DNA of 64,000 nucleotides from Riemerella anatipestifer (lineage in GTDB: Bacteria > Bacteroidota > Bacteroidia > Flavobacteriales > Weeksellaceae): positions 1,612,001 to 1,676,000 of the forward strand of contig NZ_CP073239.1 of assembly GCF_009670965.2 (NCBI RefSeq), given 5' to 3'. A program made the translations under genes and the position numbers. Numbering within the stretch: the stretch's first letter is position 1; every line of letters starts with the position of its first letter. This document shows, piece by piece, positions 1-8,417 of this stretch. Under the pieces are notes generated by a model. That model was not told the DNA's origin. It made no database searches and worked only from the letters and a program-made list of their open reading frames with translations.

Positions 1-2
1 GT

Positions 3-920
3 CTAGCAGGTTCTACTGGATTTAGAGCTCCATCTGTACACCAGATTTATTACAATACCACTTCTACACTTTTCCTTAATGGGCAACTGCAAGAGGTAGG
101 GACTTTTAACAATCACTCTAGAATAGCCAATCTGTTAGGGATTCCTAAACTCAAGCAAGAGACTTCTCAATCTGTAAGTGCAGGATTTACTTATCGTATT
201 CCTATTGCAAGATTAAGCATTACAGGAGATGCCTACTTTACGCGTATCAACAATAGAGTGGTGCTTACGGATACCTTCAAAGCAGGAGCTAATACAGAGC
301 TGCAAAATCTATTTGCACAAGCTAACGTAAATGCGGCACAGTTTTTTGCTAATGCCATAGACACAGAAACTAAAGGGCTAGATGTAGTGATAAGCCACGA
401 TTTTAAAAATAATGATTTTAAACTAACTAATGATTTTGCTCTTAACCTTAGCCAAACAAGAAGGGTAGGAGAGATACATTCTTCACCAGTGCTTAAAGCA
501 GCAGGTTTAGACGAGACTTATTTCTCCGAGCGTTCTAGAATTTACGTAGAAGAAGCTATTCCTAGATTCAAGGCGGGGCTTTCTCATACCCTTAGTTACA
601 AAAAACTGAATGTTTATTTAAGAAATAGCTATTTCGGAAAAGTAACAGGAGCTGATGTTGTAGATGCAAACGGCGATGGTATTACGTTGCCTAACGAGCA
701 CCAAATAATGACGGATAGAGTAGTTACAGATTTATCTATTGGATATGCTTTTTCTCCTAAAATTACCTTTACACTAGGAGCCAACAACCTATTTGATGTT
801 TATCCTAGCCGAAATCTTCCTGCTTCTACCAGTAATGGACAGTTTGTTTACACACGAGCGACCTCACAGTTTGGGCTCAACGGAAGATATGTGTTTTCTA
901 GATTAAGCTTTAATTTTTAA
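3..920 (+). CDS. TonB-dependent outer-membrane receptor, C-terminal part
   Basis: The frame is open from base 3 to the stop at 918-920 with no start in the window, so only the C-terminal ~305 residues are present. Typical receptor barrel features are visible: GSTGFRAPSVHQ near the start, many alternating aromatic/polar beta-strand stretches, NNLFDVYPSRN near the end and a terminal phenylalanine (SFNF), the usual signal for barrel insertion. The family moves siderophores, haem, cobalamin or glycans across the outer membrane with TonB energy. The plug domain and any SusD partner lie outside, so the substrate cannot be inferred. Confidence 0.88.
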   Translation, partial: LAGSTGFRAPSVHQIYYNTTSTLFLNGQLQEVGTFNNHSRIANLLGIPKLKQETSQSVSAGFTYRIPIARLSITGDAYFTRINNRVVLTDTFKAGANTELQNLFAQANVNAAQFFANAIDTETKGLDVVISHDFKNNDFKLTNDFALNLSQTRRVGEIHSSPVLKAAGLDETYFSERSRIYVEEAIPRFKAGLSHTLSYKKLNVYLRNSYFGKVTGADVVDANGDGITLPNEHQIMTDRVVTDLSIGYAFSPKITFTLGANNLFDVYPSRNLPASTSNGQFVYTRATSQFGLNGRYVFSRLSFNF

Positions 921-929
921 ACTTTATGA

Positions 930-965
930 AAATGCTACTTTATAAAAATGGGGTAGCATTTTTAC
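930..965 (+). terminator. Rho-independent terminator after the receptor
   Basis: Inverted repeat AATGCTAC (931-938) and GTAGCATT (953-960) followed by TTTTT, 10 bases after the stop codon. Confidence 0.7.
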
Positions 966-1005
966 TTTGATTTTGGATGAATTTAACATTTTTTAACTTA
1001 GTTTC

Positions 1006-1035
1006 TTTGTAGAACTCCAAAAAAGACTATATTTG
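1006..1035 (+). promoter_or_regulatory. Bacteroidota-type promoter of the peptide transporter
   Basis: TTTG at 1006-1009 and TATATTTG at 1028-1035, 18 bases apart, match the Bacteroidota consensus TTTG-N19-TAnnTTTG. The start codon lies about 40 bases downstream. Confidence 0.6.
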
Positions 1036-1075
1036 TTGGTCTTTTTTAAGAAAAATATAACAATTATTATAGAAT

Positions 1076-2860
1076 ATGGATACAACAGTCAGTAAAAAGG
1101 GGCATCCAGCAGGATTATACCTTTTATTTGTAACGGAAATGTGGGAACGTTTCAGTTATTATGGTATGAGAGCTTTATTTGTATTATTTATGACTAAAGC
1201 TTTAATGTTTGATAAGGGGCTAGGTGCTCAGATTTATGGTAGTTACACTGGACTAGTATACTTAACTCCTTTAATTGGAGGATATATAGCTGATAGATAC
1301 TGGGGTAACAGAAAATCTATAATTGTTGGAGGTATTTTAATGGCTTTAGGTCAATTCCTTATGTTTATGTCGGGGTATTTATATGAAAGTAAAGAAATTG
1401 CACCTTTATTTATGTTTTCTGGTTTGGGATTCTTAATTTTTGGGAATGGCTTTTTTAAACCAAATATTTCGTCCATGGTTGGGCAACTGTATTCTGAAAA
1501 CGATAGTAGAGTAGATGGAGCTTTCACTATTTTTTATATGGGGATTAACCTTGGTGCTTTTATAGCTCCTTTATTATGCGGATATTTAGGAGATACAGGT
1601 AATGCCGCAGATTTCAAATGGGGGTTCTTAGTTGCTTGTATAGGAATGATTCTGAGTGTTATTATCTTTGTACTATTTAAAAATAAGTATTTAGTTACTC
1701 CAGAAGGAGAAGCTATAGGAGGGAAACCAACTATTAGTGAAACTTCTGTGAAGGATGATGTGGCTGGGGCTAATTTGGTGGATAATACCAATGCTACAAA
1801 AAAAGCTGCTGCTACAAAGTTGATGATAATATGGGGTGCTATTTGGTTAGTTTTATTAGGTGCTTTTTACTTTTTAATGAGTGGAGATGATGGTAATAAG
1901 GATCTAATAGGTGCTTTTATTTTCTCTCTAACATTAGCAGCACCGGGGTATATCATATCTGACCCATCATTAACTAAAATTGAAAAGAAAAGAATTTGGG
2001 TAATATATATAGTAGCTTTCTTTGTTATATTCTTTTGGTCTGCTTTTGAGCAAGCGGGAGCTTCATTAACTTACTTTGCAGAAGAACAAACGGATAGACA
2101 TTTATTAGGGAAAGTAGTACCAGCATCTTATTTTCAGTCAATCAATGCAGTAGCAATTGTTGTTTTTGCTCCCATATTTGCTGTTATATGGTCTGCTCTG
2201 AGTAAAAGAAAAATGGAACCAGCTTCTCCTTACAAACAAGCTATCGGTTTATTTTTACTAGCTTTAGGATATTTGGTAATTGCTTTTGGAGTAAAAGGTT
2301 TAGCTCCTGGGGTAAAAGTAAGTATGATGTGGCTTGTGAGTTTATATACTATACATACATTTGGAGAGTTATGTCTTTCTCCTATAGGTCTATCTATGGT
2401 TAATAAACTTGCTCCTGTAAGATTTGTTTCATTACTAATGGGGGTTTGGTTTTTAAGTACAGCAACGGCTAATAAATTTGCAGGAACGTTATCTTCTTTT
2501 TATCCACAATCATATGTTTCTGTAGATAAGGTTCAGAATTTTGAAAAAGAAGTAAATACTTCCCTCATAAATAAAGATTTTAATATCAAAGACAAGAAGA
2601 ATGTTGTTCAGATTGATGGACAAAATATGATACCTTTTGATAAGATTACTGTAGCAGATATTAAGAATGAAGACTTGAAACAAAACATAAAATTAGAAAT
2701 AGAGAAAGCTCAAGTAGTAAAAGAAAAATCTTTTTTAGGATTTAAAGTAGCTAGCTTATATGATTTCTTTATGTTATTTGTATTTATGTCTGGTATATCT
2801 TCAGTTATTTTATTTTTACTAAGTAAGTATTTGGTTAAAATGATGCACGGCGTTAAATAG
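1076..2860 (+). CDS. POT/PTR-family proton-dependent oligopeptide transporter
   Basis: 594 residues. The N-terminal segment contains the POT signature E-x-W-E-R-F-S-Y-Y-G (about 20-30), followed by many hydrophobic segments with a charged loop near 205-240. This fits an inner-membrane transporter importing di/tripeptides with protons. A hydrophilic insert of about 90 residues (roughly 470-560, rich in Lys/Asp/Asn) precedes the last membrane segment, as is common in flavobacterial members. It has its own promoter and a terminator after it, so it is probably monocistronic. The exact substrate is not shown by sequence. Confidence 0.9.
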   Translation: MDTTVSKKGHPAGLYLLFVTEMWERFSYYGMRALFVLFMTKALMFDKGLGAQIYGSYTGLVYLTPLIGGYIADRYWGNRKSIIVGGILMALGQFLMFMSGYLYESKEIAPLFMFSGLGFLIFGNGFFKPNISSMVGQLYSENDSRVDGAFTIFYMGINLGAFIAPLLCGYLGDTGNAADFKWGFLVACIGMILSVIIFVLFKNKYLVTPEGEAIGGKPTISETSVKDDVAGANLVDNTNATKKAAATKLMIIWGAIWLVLLGAFYFLMSGDDGNKDLIGAFIFSLTLAAPGYIISDPSLTKIEKKRIWVIYIVAFFVIFFWSAFEQAGASLTYFAEEQTDRHLLGKVVPASYFQSINAVAIVVFAPIFAVIWSALSKRKMEPASPYKQAIGLFLLALGYLVIAFGVKGLAPGVKVSMMWLVSLYTIHTFGELCLSPIGLSMVNKLAPVRFVSLLMGVWFLSTATANKFAGTLSSFYPQSYVSVDKVQNFEKEVNTSLINKDFNIKDKKNVVQIDGQNMIPFDKITVADIKNEDLKQNIKLEIEKAQVVKEKSFLGFKVASLYDFFMLFVFMSGISSVILFLLSKYLVKMMHGVK

Positions 2861-2870
2861 CATATTAAAA

Positions 2871-2902
2871 AAAACTCTGAACTTCAAAGTTCAGAGTTTT
2901 TA
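2871..2902 (+). terminator. Terminator after the POT transporter
   Basis: Arms AACTCTGAACT and AGTTCAGAGTT, followed by a T-run. Confidence 0.75.
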
Positions 2903-2915
2903 ATTTTATATTTAT

Positions 2916-2945
2916 TTTGGTTTAAAAAAGAATTATGTACATTTG
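2916..2945 (+). promoter_or_regulatory. Promoter of the thioredoxin-fold gene
   Basis: TTTG at 2916-2919 and TACATTTG at 2938-2945 with an 18-base spacer. The ATG is 25 bases downstream. Confidence 0.6.
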
Positions 2946-2969
2946 TTACCTAATTAAAGAAAATTGATA

Positions 2970-3506
2970 ATGAAAAAGGTAATACTAATATTTAGTTTAT
3001 TTTTAATTAACTTAGCTTTGGCACAAGAGGTTAAATGGCTTACTTTCGATGAAGCTATGGCGGCTCAAAAGACTAAACCTAAGAAAATCTTATTAGATGT
3101 ATATGCTCCATGGTGTGGTCCTTGTAAACTAATGGAGAAAGAAACTTATGGACACCCAGAAATAGCTAAAATTATCAATGAGAACTATTACGCTGTTAAG
3201 TTTAATGGAGAAGGTAATGAAGTGACACATTATCAAAATAGAACATTCTCAAATCCTAATTACAGAGCTAATATTTCAGGCAGAAATGCCCCACATGAGT
3301 TGGCTAGATTTCTAAATGTGAGTGCTTACCCAACAACAGTTTTTTTAGACGAAACAGGTAAGCCTATTACTAATTTGGTTGGAGCTTTTAGACCTAAAGA
3401 GTTAGAACTTTATCTTTCTCTATTTTACAAAGATGAATATAAAAAGATAGAAACAAAAGAGCAATGGGAAAACTTCCAAAAGAAGTTTAAATCGGTTATT
3501 AAATAA
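2970..3506 (+). CDS. Secreted thioredoxin-like protein (WCGPC)
   Basis: 178 residues from the ATG at 2970. A TTG two codons upstream is also in frame, but the ATG gives a clean signal peptide (MKKVILIFSLFLINLALAQ). The redox motif WCGPC follows VYAP, and the cis-proline region is AYPTTVF, so this is a periplasmic thiol-disulfide oxidoreductase of the thioredoxin family. It is a single gene between its own promoter and a terminator. Its partners are unknown. Confidence 0.85.
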   Translation: MKKVILIFSLFLINLALAQEVKWLTFDEAMAAQKTKPKKILLDVYAPWCGPCKLMEKETYGHPEIAKIINENYYAVKFNGEGNEVTHYQNRTFSNPNYRANISGRNAPHELARFLNVSAYPTTVFLDETGKPITNLVGAFRPKELELYLSLFYKDEYKKIETKEQWENFQKKFKSVIK

Positions 3507-3531
3507 ATTGTTTTACACAAGTCATTCATAT

Positions 3532-3562
3532 TAAAAGCCTCATTACTAAATGAGGCTTTTAT
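3532..3562. terminator. Bidirectional terminator
   Basis: AAAAGCCTCATT (3533-3544), loop ACTA, AATGAGGCTTTT (3549-3560). It lies between the convergent ends of the thioredoxin-like gene and the minus-strand secreted protein. Confidence 0.8.
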
Positions 3563-3568
3563 TTTGAA

Positions 3569-4105
3569 TCAAGGTTCGTTACCTCGGATAATAAAATTAT
3601 TTTCTTTAGAAGATTTTTTATCTGTTTTAGTGAAAATCTTAATAAAGTTCATGTTTTTTAAGCTATTGATTTTGTCAAGTTGGTATACTGTAATCTGTGT
3701 GATGTTTTTCTCGTTGATAAAGGTAGAATCAGCATCAGAGTTGATGATTTCTTTATTAACGCTATAAATGTAATTATCGCTATCTTTTAAATTAGTATAC
3801 TTTGATACTAGCTGTTTAACTGTTATTAAGTTAGAATTAAACTTTGATTTCGTTTTTATAATAATTTTTCCAGTATAACTTTTTCCATCAAGTTCAAAAC
3901 TTCCCTTATTTATATTTATAGATTCAATATCTAGATTTTTTAAAGTGGATAAAACTAGCGAAGGGTATAGTTCCCCATTCATTTCAAAAAGAGGTGTACT
4001 AATTTCATTTTTATAAATTACTACAGGCTTTTCTTGATTGTTTGATTGTGCAAATGACTTTAAACAAATTAGAATCATGCAAATTCTCAATAATATTTTT
4101 TTCAT
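3569..4105 (-). CDS. Secreted hypothetical protein
   Basis: 178 residues with an N-terminal signal peptide (MKKILLRICMILICLKSFAQ). The rest is polar with several short beta-rich stretches (VVIYKNEIS, GKIIIKTKSKFN) and no cysteine or catalytic motif I can recognise. GKIIIKTK is weakly reminiscent of TonB-plug domains found in small secreted Bacteroidota proteins, but that is not enough to name it. The gene stands alone and shares a terminator with the convergent thioredoxin-like gene. Confidence 0.65.
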   Translation of the reverse strand: MKKILLRICMILICLKSFAQSNNQEKPVVIYKNEISTPLFEMNGELYPSLVLSTLKNLDIESININKGSFELDGKSYTGKIIIKTKSKFNSNLITVKQLVSKYTNLKDSDNYIYSVNKEIINSDADSTFINEKNITQITVYQLDKINSLKNMNFIKIFTKTDKKSSKENNFIIRGNEP

Positions 4106-4199
4106 TATTAACTAATTTCTATGTTATTTTTATTCTCCAACAATTGAATATTACTAATTTTTATATTATTCCCTAAAGTCCGCCTTTTGCAAATGCTAT

Positions 4200-4209
4200 G
4201 TTAGCCGTA
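4200..4209 (+). repeat. Left inverted repeat of a single-gene cassette
   Basis: GTTAGCCGTA. Its exact reverse complement TACGGCTAAC is at 4716-4725. The pair lies 3 and 5 bases outside the ends of the enclosed gene. Confidence 0.6.
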
Positions 4210-4212
4210 GTT

Positions 4213-4710
4213 TTACTTTAAATTCAATTCTTCATAAAGTATTTGAATTAATTTGTCAACTTCTAGATATGATTTAAAATAAATTTCTTTTAAGTCGATT
4301 CTTTCGTCTAATTTATCATCGACAATTTGAATTTCCATATTACATAATAAACTCAGATTATTTATTAATTTTTCAATTGATATTCTACTTTTTTTGGAAA
4401 CAAAAATCGAATTTTCTTCATAAACTTTAGTTATGCTTTTTCTAAATTCAAATGCACCAATATCTTCATACCAATATGGAGAAAGTTCATTTCCTTCAAA
4501 ATAAGCAACTCTTCCTAAACAAAATATTTTATATTCAATCAATTTTTCATTTATGTTTTTAAATGCAGGAATTTTGTTTGCATAAAGAATGTCAAATTTT
4601 TTAGATTTTAAAGTGAAAAAAAATGTTAGTCTCGCAGCAATAAATGCAGCGATAAAAGGAGATAGTAAAGTGAATATTTTGAAAAATTCTATTTGATCTA
4701 AGTTTGACAT
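4213..4710 (-). CDS. Hypothetical membrane-anchored protein in an inverted-repeat cassette
   Basis: 165 residues from the ATG at 4710 (MSNLDQIEFF). An in-frame TTG further out would start inside the flanking repeat and is less likely. One N-terminal membrane helix (about residues 14-35, LLSPFIAAFIAARLTFFFTL) is followed by a soluble alpha-helical region with many Lys/Glu and no recognised domain. The open frame almost fills the space between two perfect 10-bp inverted repeats, which suggests it arrived as a cassette. Its bases are clearly more AT-rich than the neighbouring aminotransferase gene. Function unknown. Confidence 0.55.
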   Translation of the reverse strand: MSNLDQIEFFKIFTLLSPFIAAFIAARLTFFFTLKSKKFDILYANKIPAFKNINEKLIEYKIFCLGRVAYFEGNELSPYWYEDIGAFEFRKSITKVYEENSIFVSKKSRISIEKLINNLSLLCNMEIQIVDDKLDERIDLKEIYFKSYLEVDKLIQILYEELNLK

Positions 4711-4715
4711 AAAAT

Positions 4716-4725
4716 TACGGCTAAC
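4716..4725 (-). repeat. Right inverted repeat of the cassette
   Basis: TACGGCTAAC, reverse complement of 4200-4209. Followed by CCACAAATATACGC. Confidence 0.6.
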
Positions 4726-4794
4726 CCACAAATATACGCAAACTCTAGCAAATCTTAAAAACCAAATCTTATGATTTTTAGAGTTTTACTGCGT

Positions 4795-4945
4795 GAGGGC
4801 GGAGGGCATTGTTGGAGCTCCTTTTTTTGGAGGTGGAGAAAGGCTAGGCTTAGCTGCTGGAGAGCTTCGGCTAAAAAGAGCGACTGCCCAAAGACCGACC
4901 CATCAGCCTAGGGAATAGTCTCGGCTTGGGGCATGCCTAAATATT
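4795..4945. ncRNA. GC-rich, possibly structured non-coding stretch
   Basis: About 150 bases between the cassette and the aminotransferase gene are visibly GC-richer than everything around them and have no convincing reading frame. Pairable segments include GGAGCTCC (4814-4821) with GGAG, CTAGGCT (4844-4850) with AGCCTAG (4905-4911), GGGCA with TGCCC, and GGCATGCC near 4932. In AT-rich genomes such islands are often structured RNAs, but I recognise no known family and cannot assign a strand. Confidence 0.3.
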
Positions 4946-4962
4946 TACTTATACGCCTAATG

Positions 4963-6144
4963 TTATAATAGTTCTTCGTCTAAGGTTTCTAATATAATTT
5001 GGCAACCTTTCTTTATTTCCTCTTTTGTGAGGGTAAGCGGTGGCGAAATTCTCAGATATTCGTTTCGGTACAGTTGCCAAAATACAATAAGCCCTTTATC
5101 CATACATCTTTTAGCTACTCTGAGGGTATATTCTGGTAAACCTAGATTAACGGCTAGCATTAGCCCTTTACCATTGATATTTTTGATTTTTGGGTGTACT
5201 AATAGTTGCCTAAAAAGAGCTTCTTTTTCTTCTACTTCTTCCATTAGCCCACTTTCTAGGACTTCTTTTAAAGTCGCATAACTAGCGGCAGCTATCAGAG
5301 GGTTACCTCCAAAAGTGGTGATATGTCCTAATTTAGGTGAATGAGAAAGGCTTTGCATAATTTCCCTAGAACTCATAAATGCTCCTACTGGAACGCCTCC
5401 GCCCATACCTTTGCCCATCACTAGAATGTCTGGCACAATACCAAAATGTTCAAATGCGAACAGTTTGCCTGTTCGTCCAAATCCTGGCTGTATTTCGTCT
5501 AGTATAAGTAAAGCTCCTACCTCTTCACATTTTTTTTTCAGCTGGATAAGATAATTAGGACTAGGCACTAGAAAACCTGCTGCTCCTTGTATGGTTTCTA
5601 CAATAACGCCTGCTGTTTTTTCTGTGATTTGGTCTAAATCTTTCTCATTATCAAACTCTATGAACGAAACCATAGGTAACAACGGACGAAATTCTCTTTT
5701 ATGAACCTCATTACCAGAAACACTCAATGCTCCGTGGGTATTACCGTGATAAGAATTTTTGAAAGCTACGATTTCCTCTCTCCCTGTGTATCTTTTAGCG
5801 AGCTTCAATGCTCCGTCTATGGCTTCGGCTCCACTATTAACTAAATAGGTTACCTCTAATGGAGCAGGAGTAGCCTCTGCTAGTAGTTTACACAATGCCA
5901 CAGGTTTCTCTTGTGCATACTCTCCATAGACCATTATATGAAGATATTTATCTGCCTGTTCTTTGATTGCATTGATGATTTTTGGGTGCGAATGTCCCAA
6001 AGTATTGGCAGATACTCCTGCTACAAAGTCTAGATAGGCTTTGCCATCTTTGCCGTAAATATAGTTTTCTTCTGCTCTTTCGGCTTCAAACCCAGAGGCA
6101 AAAGGTGTGGTTTGAGCTTGATATTTAAAGAAATCTTGTTGCAT
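4963..6144 (-). CDS. Class III PLP-dependent aminotransferase
   Basis: 393 residues, the usual length for the acetylornithine/ornithine/4-aminobutyrate aminotransferase group. Family motifs: NSGAEAIDGALKLA near 105-120, YHGNTHGA in the middle, LILDEIQPGFGRTG (the PLP-ring aspartate) and MGKGMGGGVPVG (the lysine forming the Schiff base). The enzyme transfers an amino group to 2-oxoglutarate, but the amine donor (ornithine, acetylornithine, lysine or GABA) cannot be told. It is the last gene of a minus-strand run kup-fur-ostA-aminotransferase, 28 bases after ostA. Confidence 0.88.
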   Translation of the reverse strand: MQQDFFKYQAQTTPFASGFEAERAEENYIYGKDGKAYLDFVAGVSANTLGHSHPKIINAIKEQADKYLHIMVYGEYAQEKPVALCKLLAEATPAPLEVTYLVNSGAEAIDGALKLAKRYTGREEIVAFKNSYHGNTHGALSVSGNEVHKREFRPLLPMVSFIEFDNEKDLDQITEKTAGVIVETIQGAAGFLVPSPNYLIQLKKKCEEVGALLILDEIQPGFGRTGKLFAFEHFGIVPDILVMGKGMGGGVPVGAFMSSREIMQSLSHSPKLGHITTFGGNPLIAAASYATLKEVLESGLMEEVEEKEALFRQLLVHPKIKNINGKGLMLAVNLGLPEYTLRVAKRCMDKGLIVFWQLYRNEYLRISPPLTLTKEEIKKGCQIILETLDEELL

Positions 6145-6172
6145 GGTCTAATGAGAGGTTAAAAAGTAAATA

Positions 6173-7924
6173 TTAGTTTCGTTTTTTTCTTTTGGGTTCG
6201 TTTTTCCTTTTTGCTTCTTCTTGCTTTTGTTTCAGCTCTTGAGCTTTTTGGTAAAGGCTATCATCAGAAGTATACTCTGTCTCGGGATAGTTAGGTGTGT
6301 CTAGGAAAATATCTTTCCAATGTTTCAGTCGGTCTTTGGTATTCCAGTTGAAATCTGGGAAAAATCGTTTTTCTTTGTTTACCATACTCATCGGATACAC
6401 ATCGGTATTCGCACCAATATTACACGAGATGATTTGCACCTTTTTTTCTTCAAACAAAGCTTCTATCGCTCCACAAGTAGAAAACGAGATGCCAATACGG
6501 TCAACTTGTTTTGTTTTTTCGTCTTGAGAATCAGCATAGGTAATGGCTTGTGCATTGCCCACCACTTTGGTAAGTTTTAGTTCTCCATCTACAAAAAACG
6601 CCGTCATAAAATTACCCTTCACTTGGTTGAACTCATCTTTGTTATTGAGCGAATCGGCTTTACTAATTGCAAAAGCATTCCCTATTACTTTGATGGAATC
6701 TAATTCTTCCTTTTGGGTATTCATATACACCTCTATTTTATCCCCTGAGATTTGTTTTTGTCCTGTCCAAAATATCGGTTTTCCCATGAGATGTAAAATA
6801 CCGTCAGTTTCGTTGAAACTTAGAGAATCGGCTCTACCTTGGAAATTAGCTTTGAAAATTCTAGCTTTATGAAAGGCTCTAAGGTAGCTTTTTTTAATTC
6901 CTGTGCTATCTGGCTTTTGAAAGGCTAATATTTTTTCTGCTCCGAAATAGATTGAATCTTCCTTCATTATCTTCACCGCATAAGGTTTTTCTGTTACCAT
7001 AGCTGAATCTCTGAACTCATAAATTTCTCCGTAACCTCCTTTGATAAATCGGTTCTCTTTTGGGTCGTCTAAATAGACATTTCCCTTAGCTGTACCGTAG
7101 CCTGTATTTTGGTTGTAATACATAGTTTCTCCCGTGAGGACTTTCCCATTGTAATGTATTCTAGAGTTTTTATTAAGATATACCTCTTTGGAAGTCATAA
7201 GGTAACGCCCCTTTTCTGTATAAACATAATTTCTAGGATTTTGTTTATTGATAACTTTTGTTGCTCCTAAAAATTCTGCTATATTAGTTTTCTGATTTTG
7301 AATGATTTTAGAACCTTCTACACGATATTTATCGTTGTCAATACTTACATTACCCGAAACATCTACCGTCTGTGTGTTGATGTTATAGGTGCCCACTTGC
7401 GTCCAAATGGTATTTTTACCATTGTAAATGGTTCCACCCGAATTAAAATAAGCCGTATTGGGTAAACGGTCGTAATAAAGTGTTTCTGTTTTTATGGTTT
7501 GCTGTGGGTCTGTAAGCACCACATTTTTTCTTGCGATACCTCTTTGAGTTTTACCATCATATTCCATTTCTTGAGAAGTAATGCGGTTACCTTCGGCAGT
7601 GGTAAGCACTACATTATCTATTGCTTTTACAAAGTTGTCATTTTGATAAAATACAACCTTATCTGCCTTTAAAACTGAACCTTGATGCTGAAACTCTACA
7701 TTACCAATAAATACAGGATTACCTTCATATAAATCAGGACGTCTAACCAAAGAGTCTGAGTGAATATGTTTTAACTTTTCTTCATTTCCTGCAACGGTAC
7801 CTTTGGTATTAGGGTTTGGTTTAAAATACGCATCTTTTACCAATGGTGTTGTAGAGGTTTTCTCTTTCTGCTGTGCCAATGCAGAAAACCCTAAGCACAT
7901 TAGTACGAGTATAATTAGCCTCAT
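6173..7924 (-). CDS. OstA-like (LptA/OstA N-domain) outer-membrane biogenesis protein
   Basis: 583 residues with a signal peptide (MRLIILVLMCLGFSALAQ). The mature protein is built of repeated short beta-strand units with the family's recurring pattern of Y-x-G-K and D-x-V-x-Y (DKVVFYQNDN, GTAKGNVYLDDP), as in the OstA/LptA fold that carries lipopolysaccharide across the periplasm. The C-terminal 35 residues are very basic and Lys/Glu-rich. Its start overlaps the stop of the Fur-like gene by one base (TAATG), so the two are probably translationally coupled. Confidence 0.85.
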   Translation of the reverse strand: MRLIILVLMCLGFSALAQQKEKTSTTPLVKDAYFKPNPNTKGTVAGNEEKLKHIHSDSLVRRPDLYEGNPVFIGNVEFQHQGSVLKADKVVFYQNDNFVKAIDNVVLTTAEGNRITSQEMEYDGKTQRGIARKNVVLTDPQQTIKTETLYYDRLPNTAYFNSGGTIYNGKNTIWTQVGTYNINTQTVDVSGNVSIDNDKYRVEGSKIIQNQKTNIAEFLGATKVINKQNPRNYVYTEKGRYLMTSKEVYLNKNSRIHYNGKVLTGETMYYNQNTGYGTAKGNVYLDDPKENRFIKGGYGEIYEFRDSAMVTEKPYAVKIMKEDSIYFGAEKILAFQKPDSTGIKKSYLRAFHKARIFKANFQGRADSLSFNETDGILHLMGKPIFWTGQKQISGDKIEVYMNTQKEELDSIKVIGNAFAISKADSLNNKDEFNQVKGNFMTAFFVDGELKLTKVVGNAQAITYADSQDEKTKQVDRIGISFSTCGAIEALFEEKKVQIISCNIGANTDVYPMSMVNKEKRFFPDFNWNTKDRLKHWKDIFLDTPNYPETEYTSDDSLYQKAQELKQKQEEAKRKNEPKRKKRN

Positions 7925-8391
7925 TATGCTTTTTTATGACCGTAGAAATAAAGCGAATGATTTTCTATTTTCACTCCAAATATTTCTTCTATAGAATCTT
8001 TAATTCCTTGGATACGAGGGTCGCAAAATTCTATAATTTCTGCAATTTCTTTGCTACCTTCCTTTTTATAGATTACCAAATGGTCGTGCTGTTTATCAAA
8101 GAAAGATTTTTCATAAGAAGCCGAAGTCATAGATTTTTCACCAAACTGGTGTTTACGAATAAGCCCTGCATCTAGAAAAATTTCTATACTATTGTAGATG
8201 GTGGCTTTACTCACATGATACTTCTTATTAAGCATAATGAGGTAGAGGTCATCTACATTAAAGTGTTCATCAAGTTTATAGATTTCCTCCAATATAGTGT
8301 ATCGCTCAGGCGTGTTTCTAAATCCGTTTTCTTGTAAATACTGTTTTAGAGCGTCTTTTATTATTTCTATATCTTTCTCTTGATGTTCCAT
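7924..8391 (-). CDS. Fur-family transcriptional regulator
   Basis: 155 residues. The N-terminal winged helix is clear (RNTPERYTILEEIYKLDEHF, then HVSKATIYNSIEIFLDAGLI). The metal-binding His-Asp-His is present (KQHDHLVIY), but the CxxC pairs of classical Fur are absent and only a single Cys remains (EFCDPRI), as in many Bacteroidota members. It probably senses iron or another divalent metal. It lies 26 bases downstream of kup and overlaps ostA by one base. Confidence 0.85.
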   Translation of the reverse strand: MEHQEKDIEIIKDALKQYLQENGFRNTPERYTILEEIYKLDEHFNVDDLYLIMLNKKYHVSKATIYNSIEIFLDAGLIRKHQFGEKSMTSASYEKSFFDKQHDHLVIYKKEGSKEIAEIIEFCDPRIQGIKDSIEEIFGVKIENHSLYFYGHKKA

Positions 8392-8417
8392 TAGGTACTA
8401 TTATTTTCTAGATTTAT

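Noticed and set aside
3564..3767. Plus-strand frame opposite the secreted protein at 3569-4105
   Set aside because: It begins in the terminator region and lies antisense to a gene with a good signal peptide.
4200..4725. Classical integron attC cassette
   Set aside because: The repeat GTTAGCC does not fit GTTRRRY, and there is no integron integrase in the window; kept only as a cassette-like structure.
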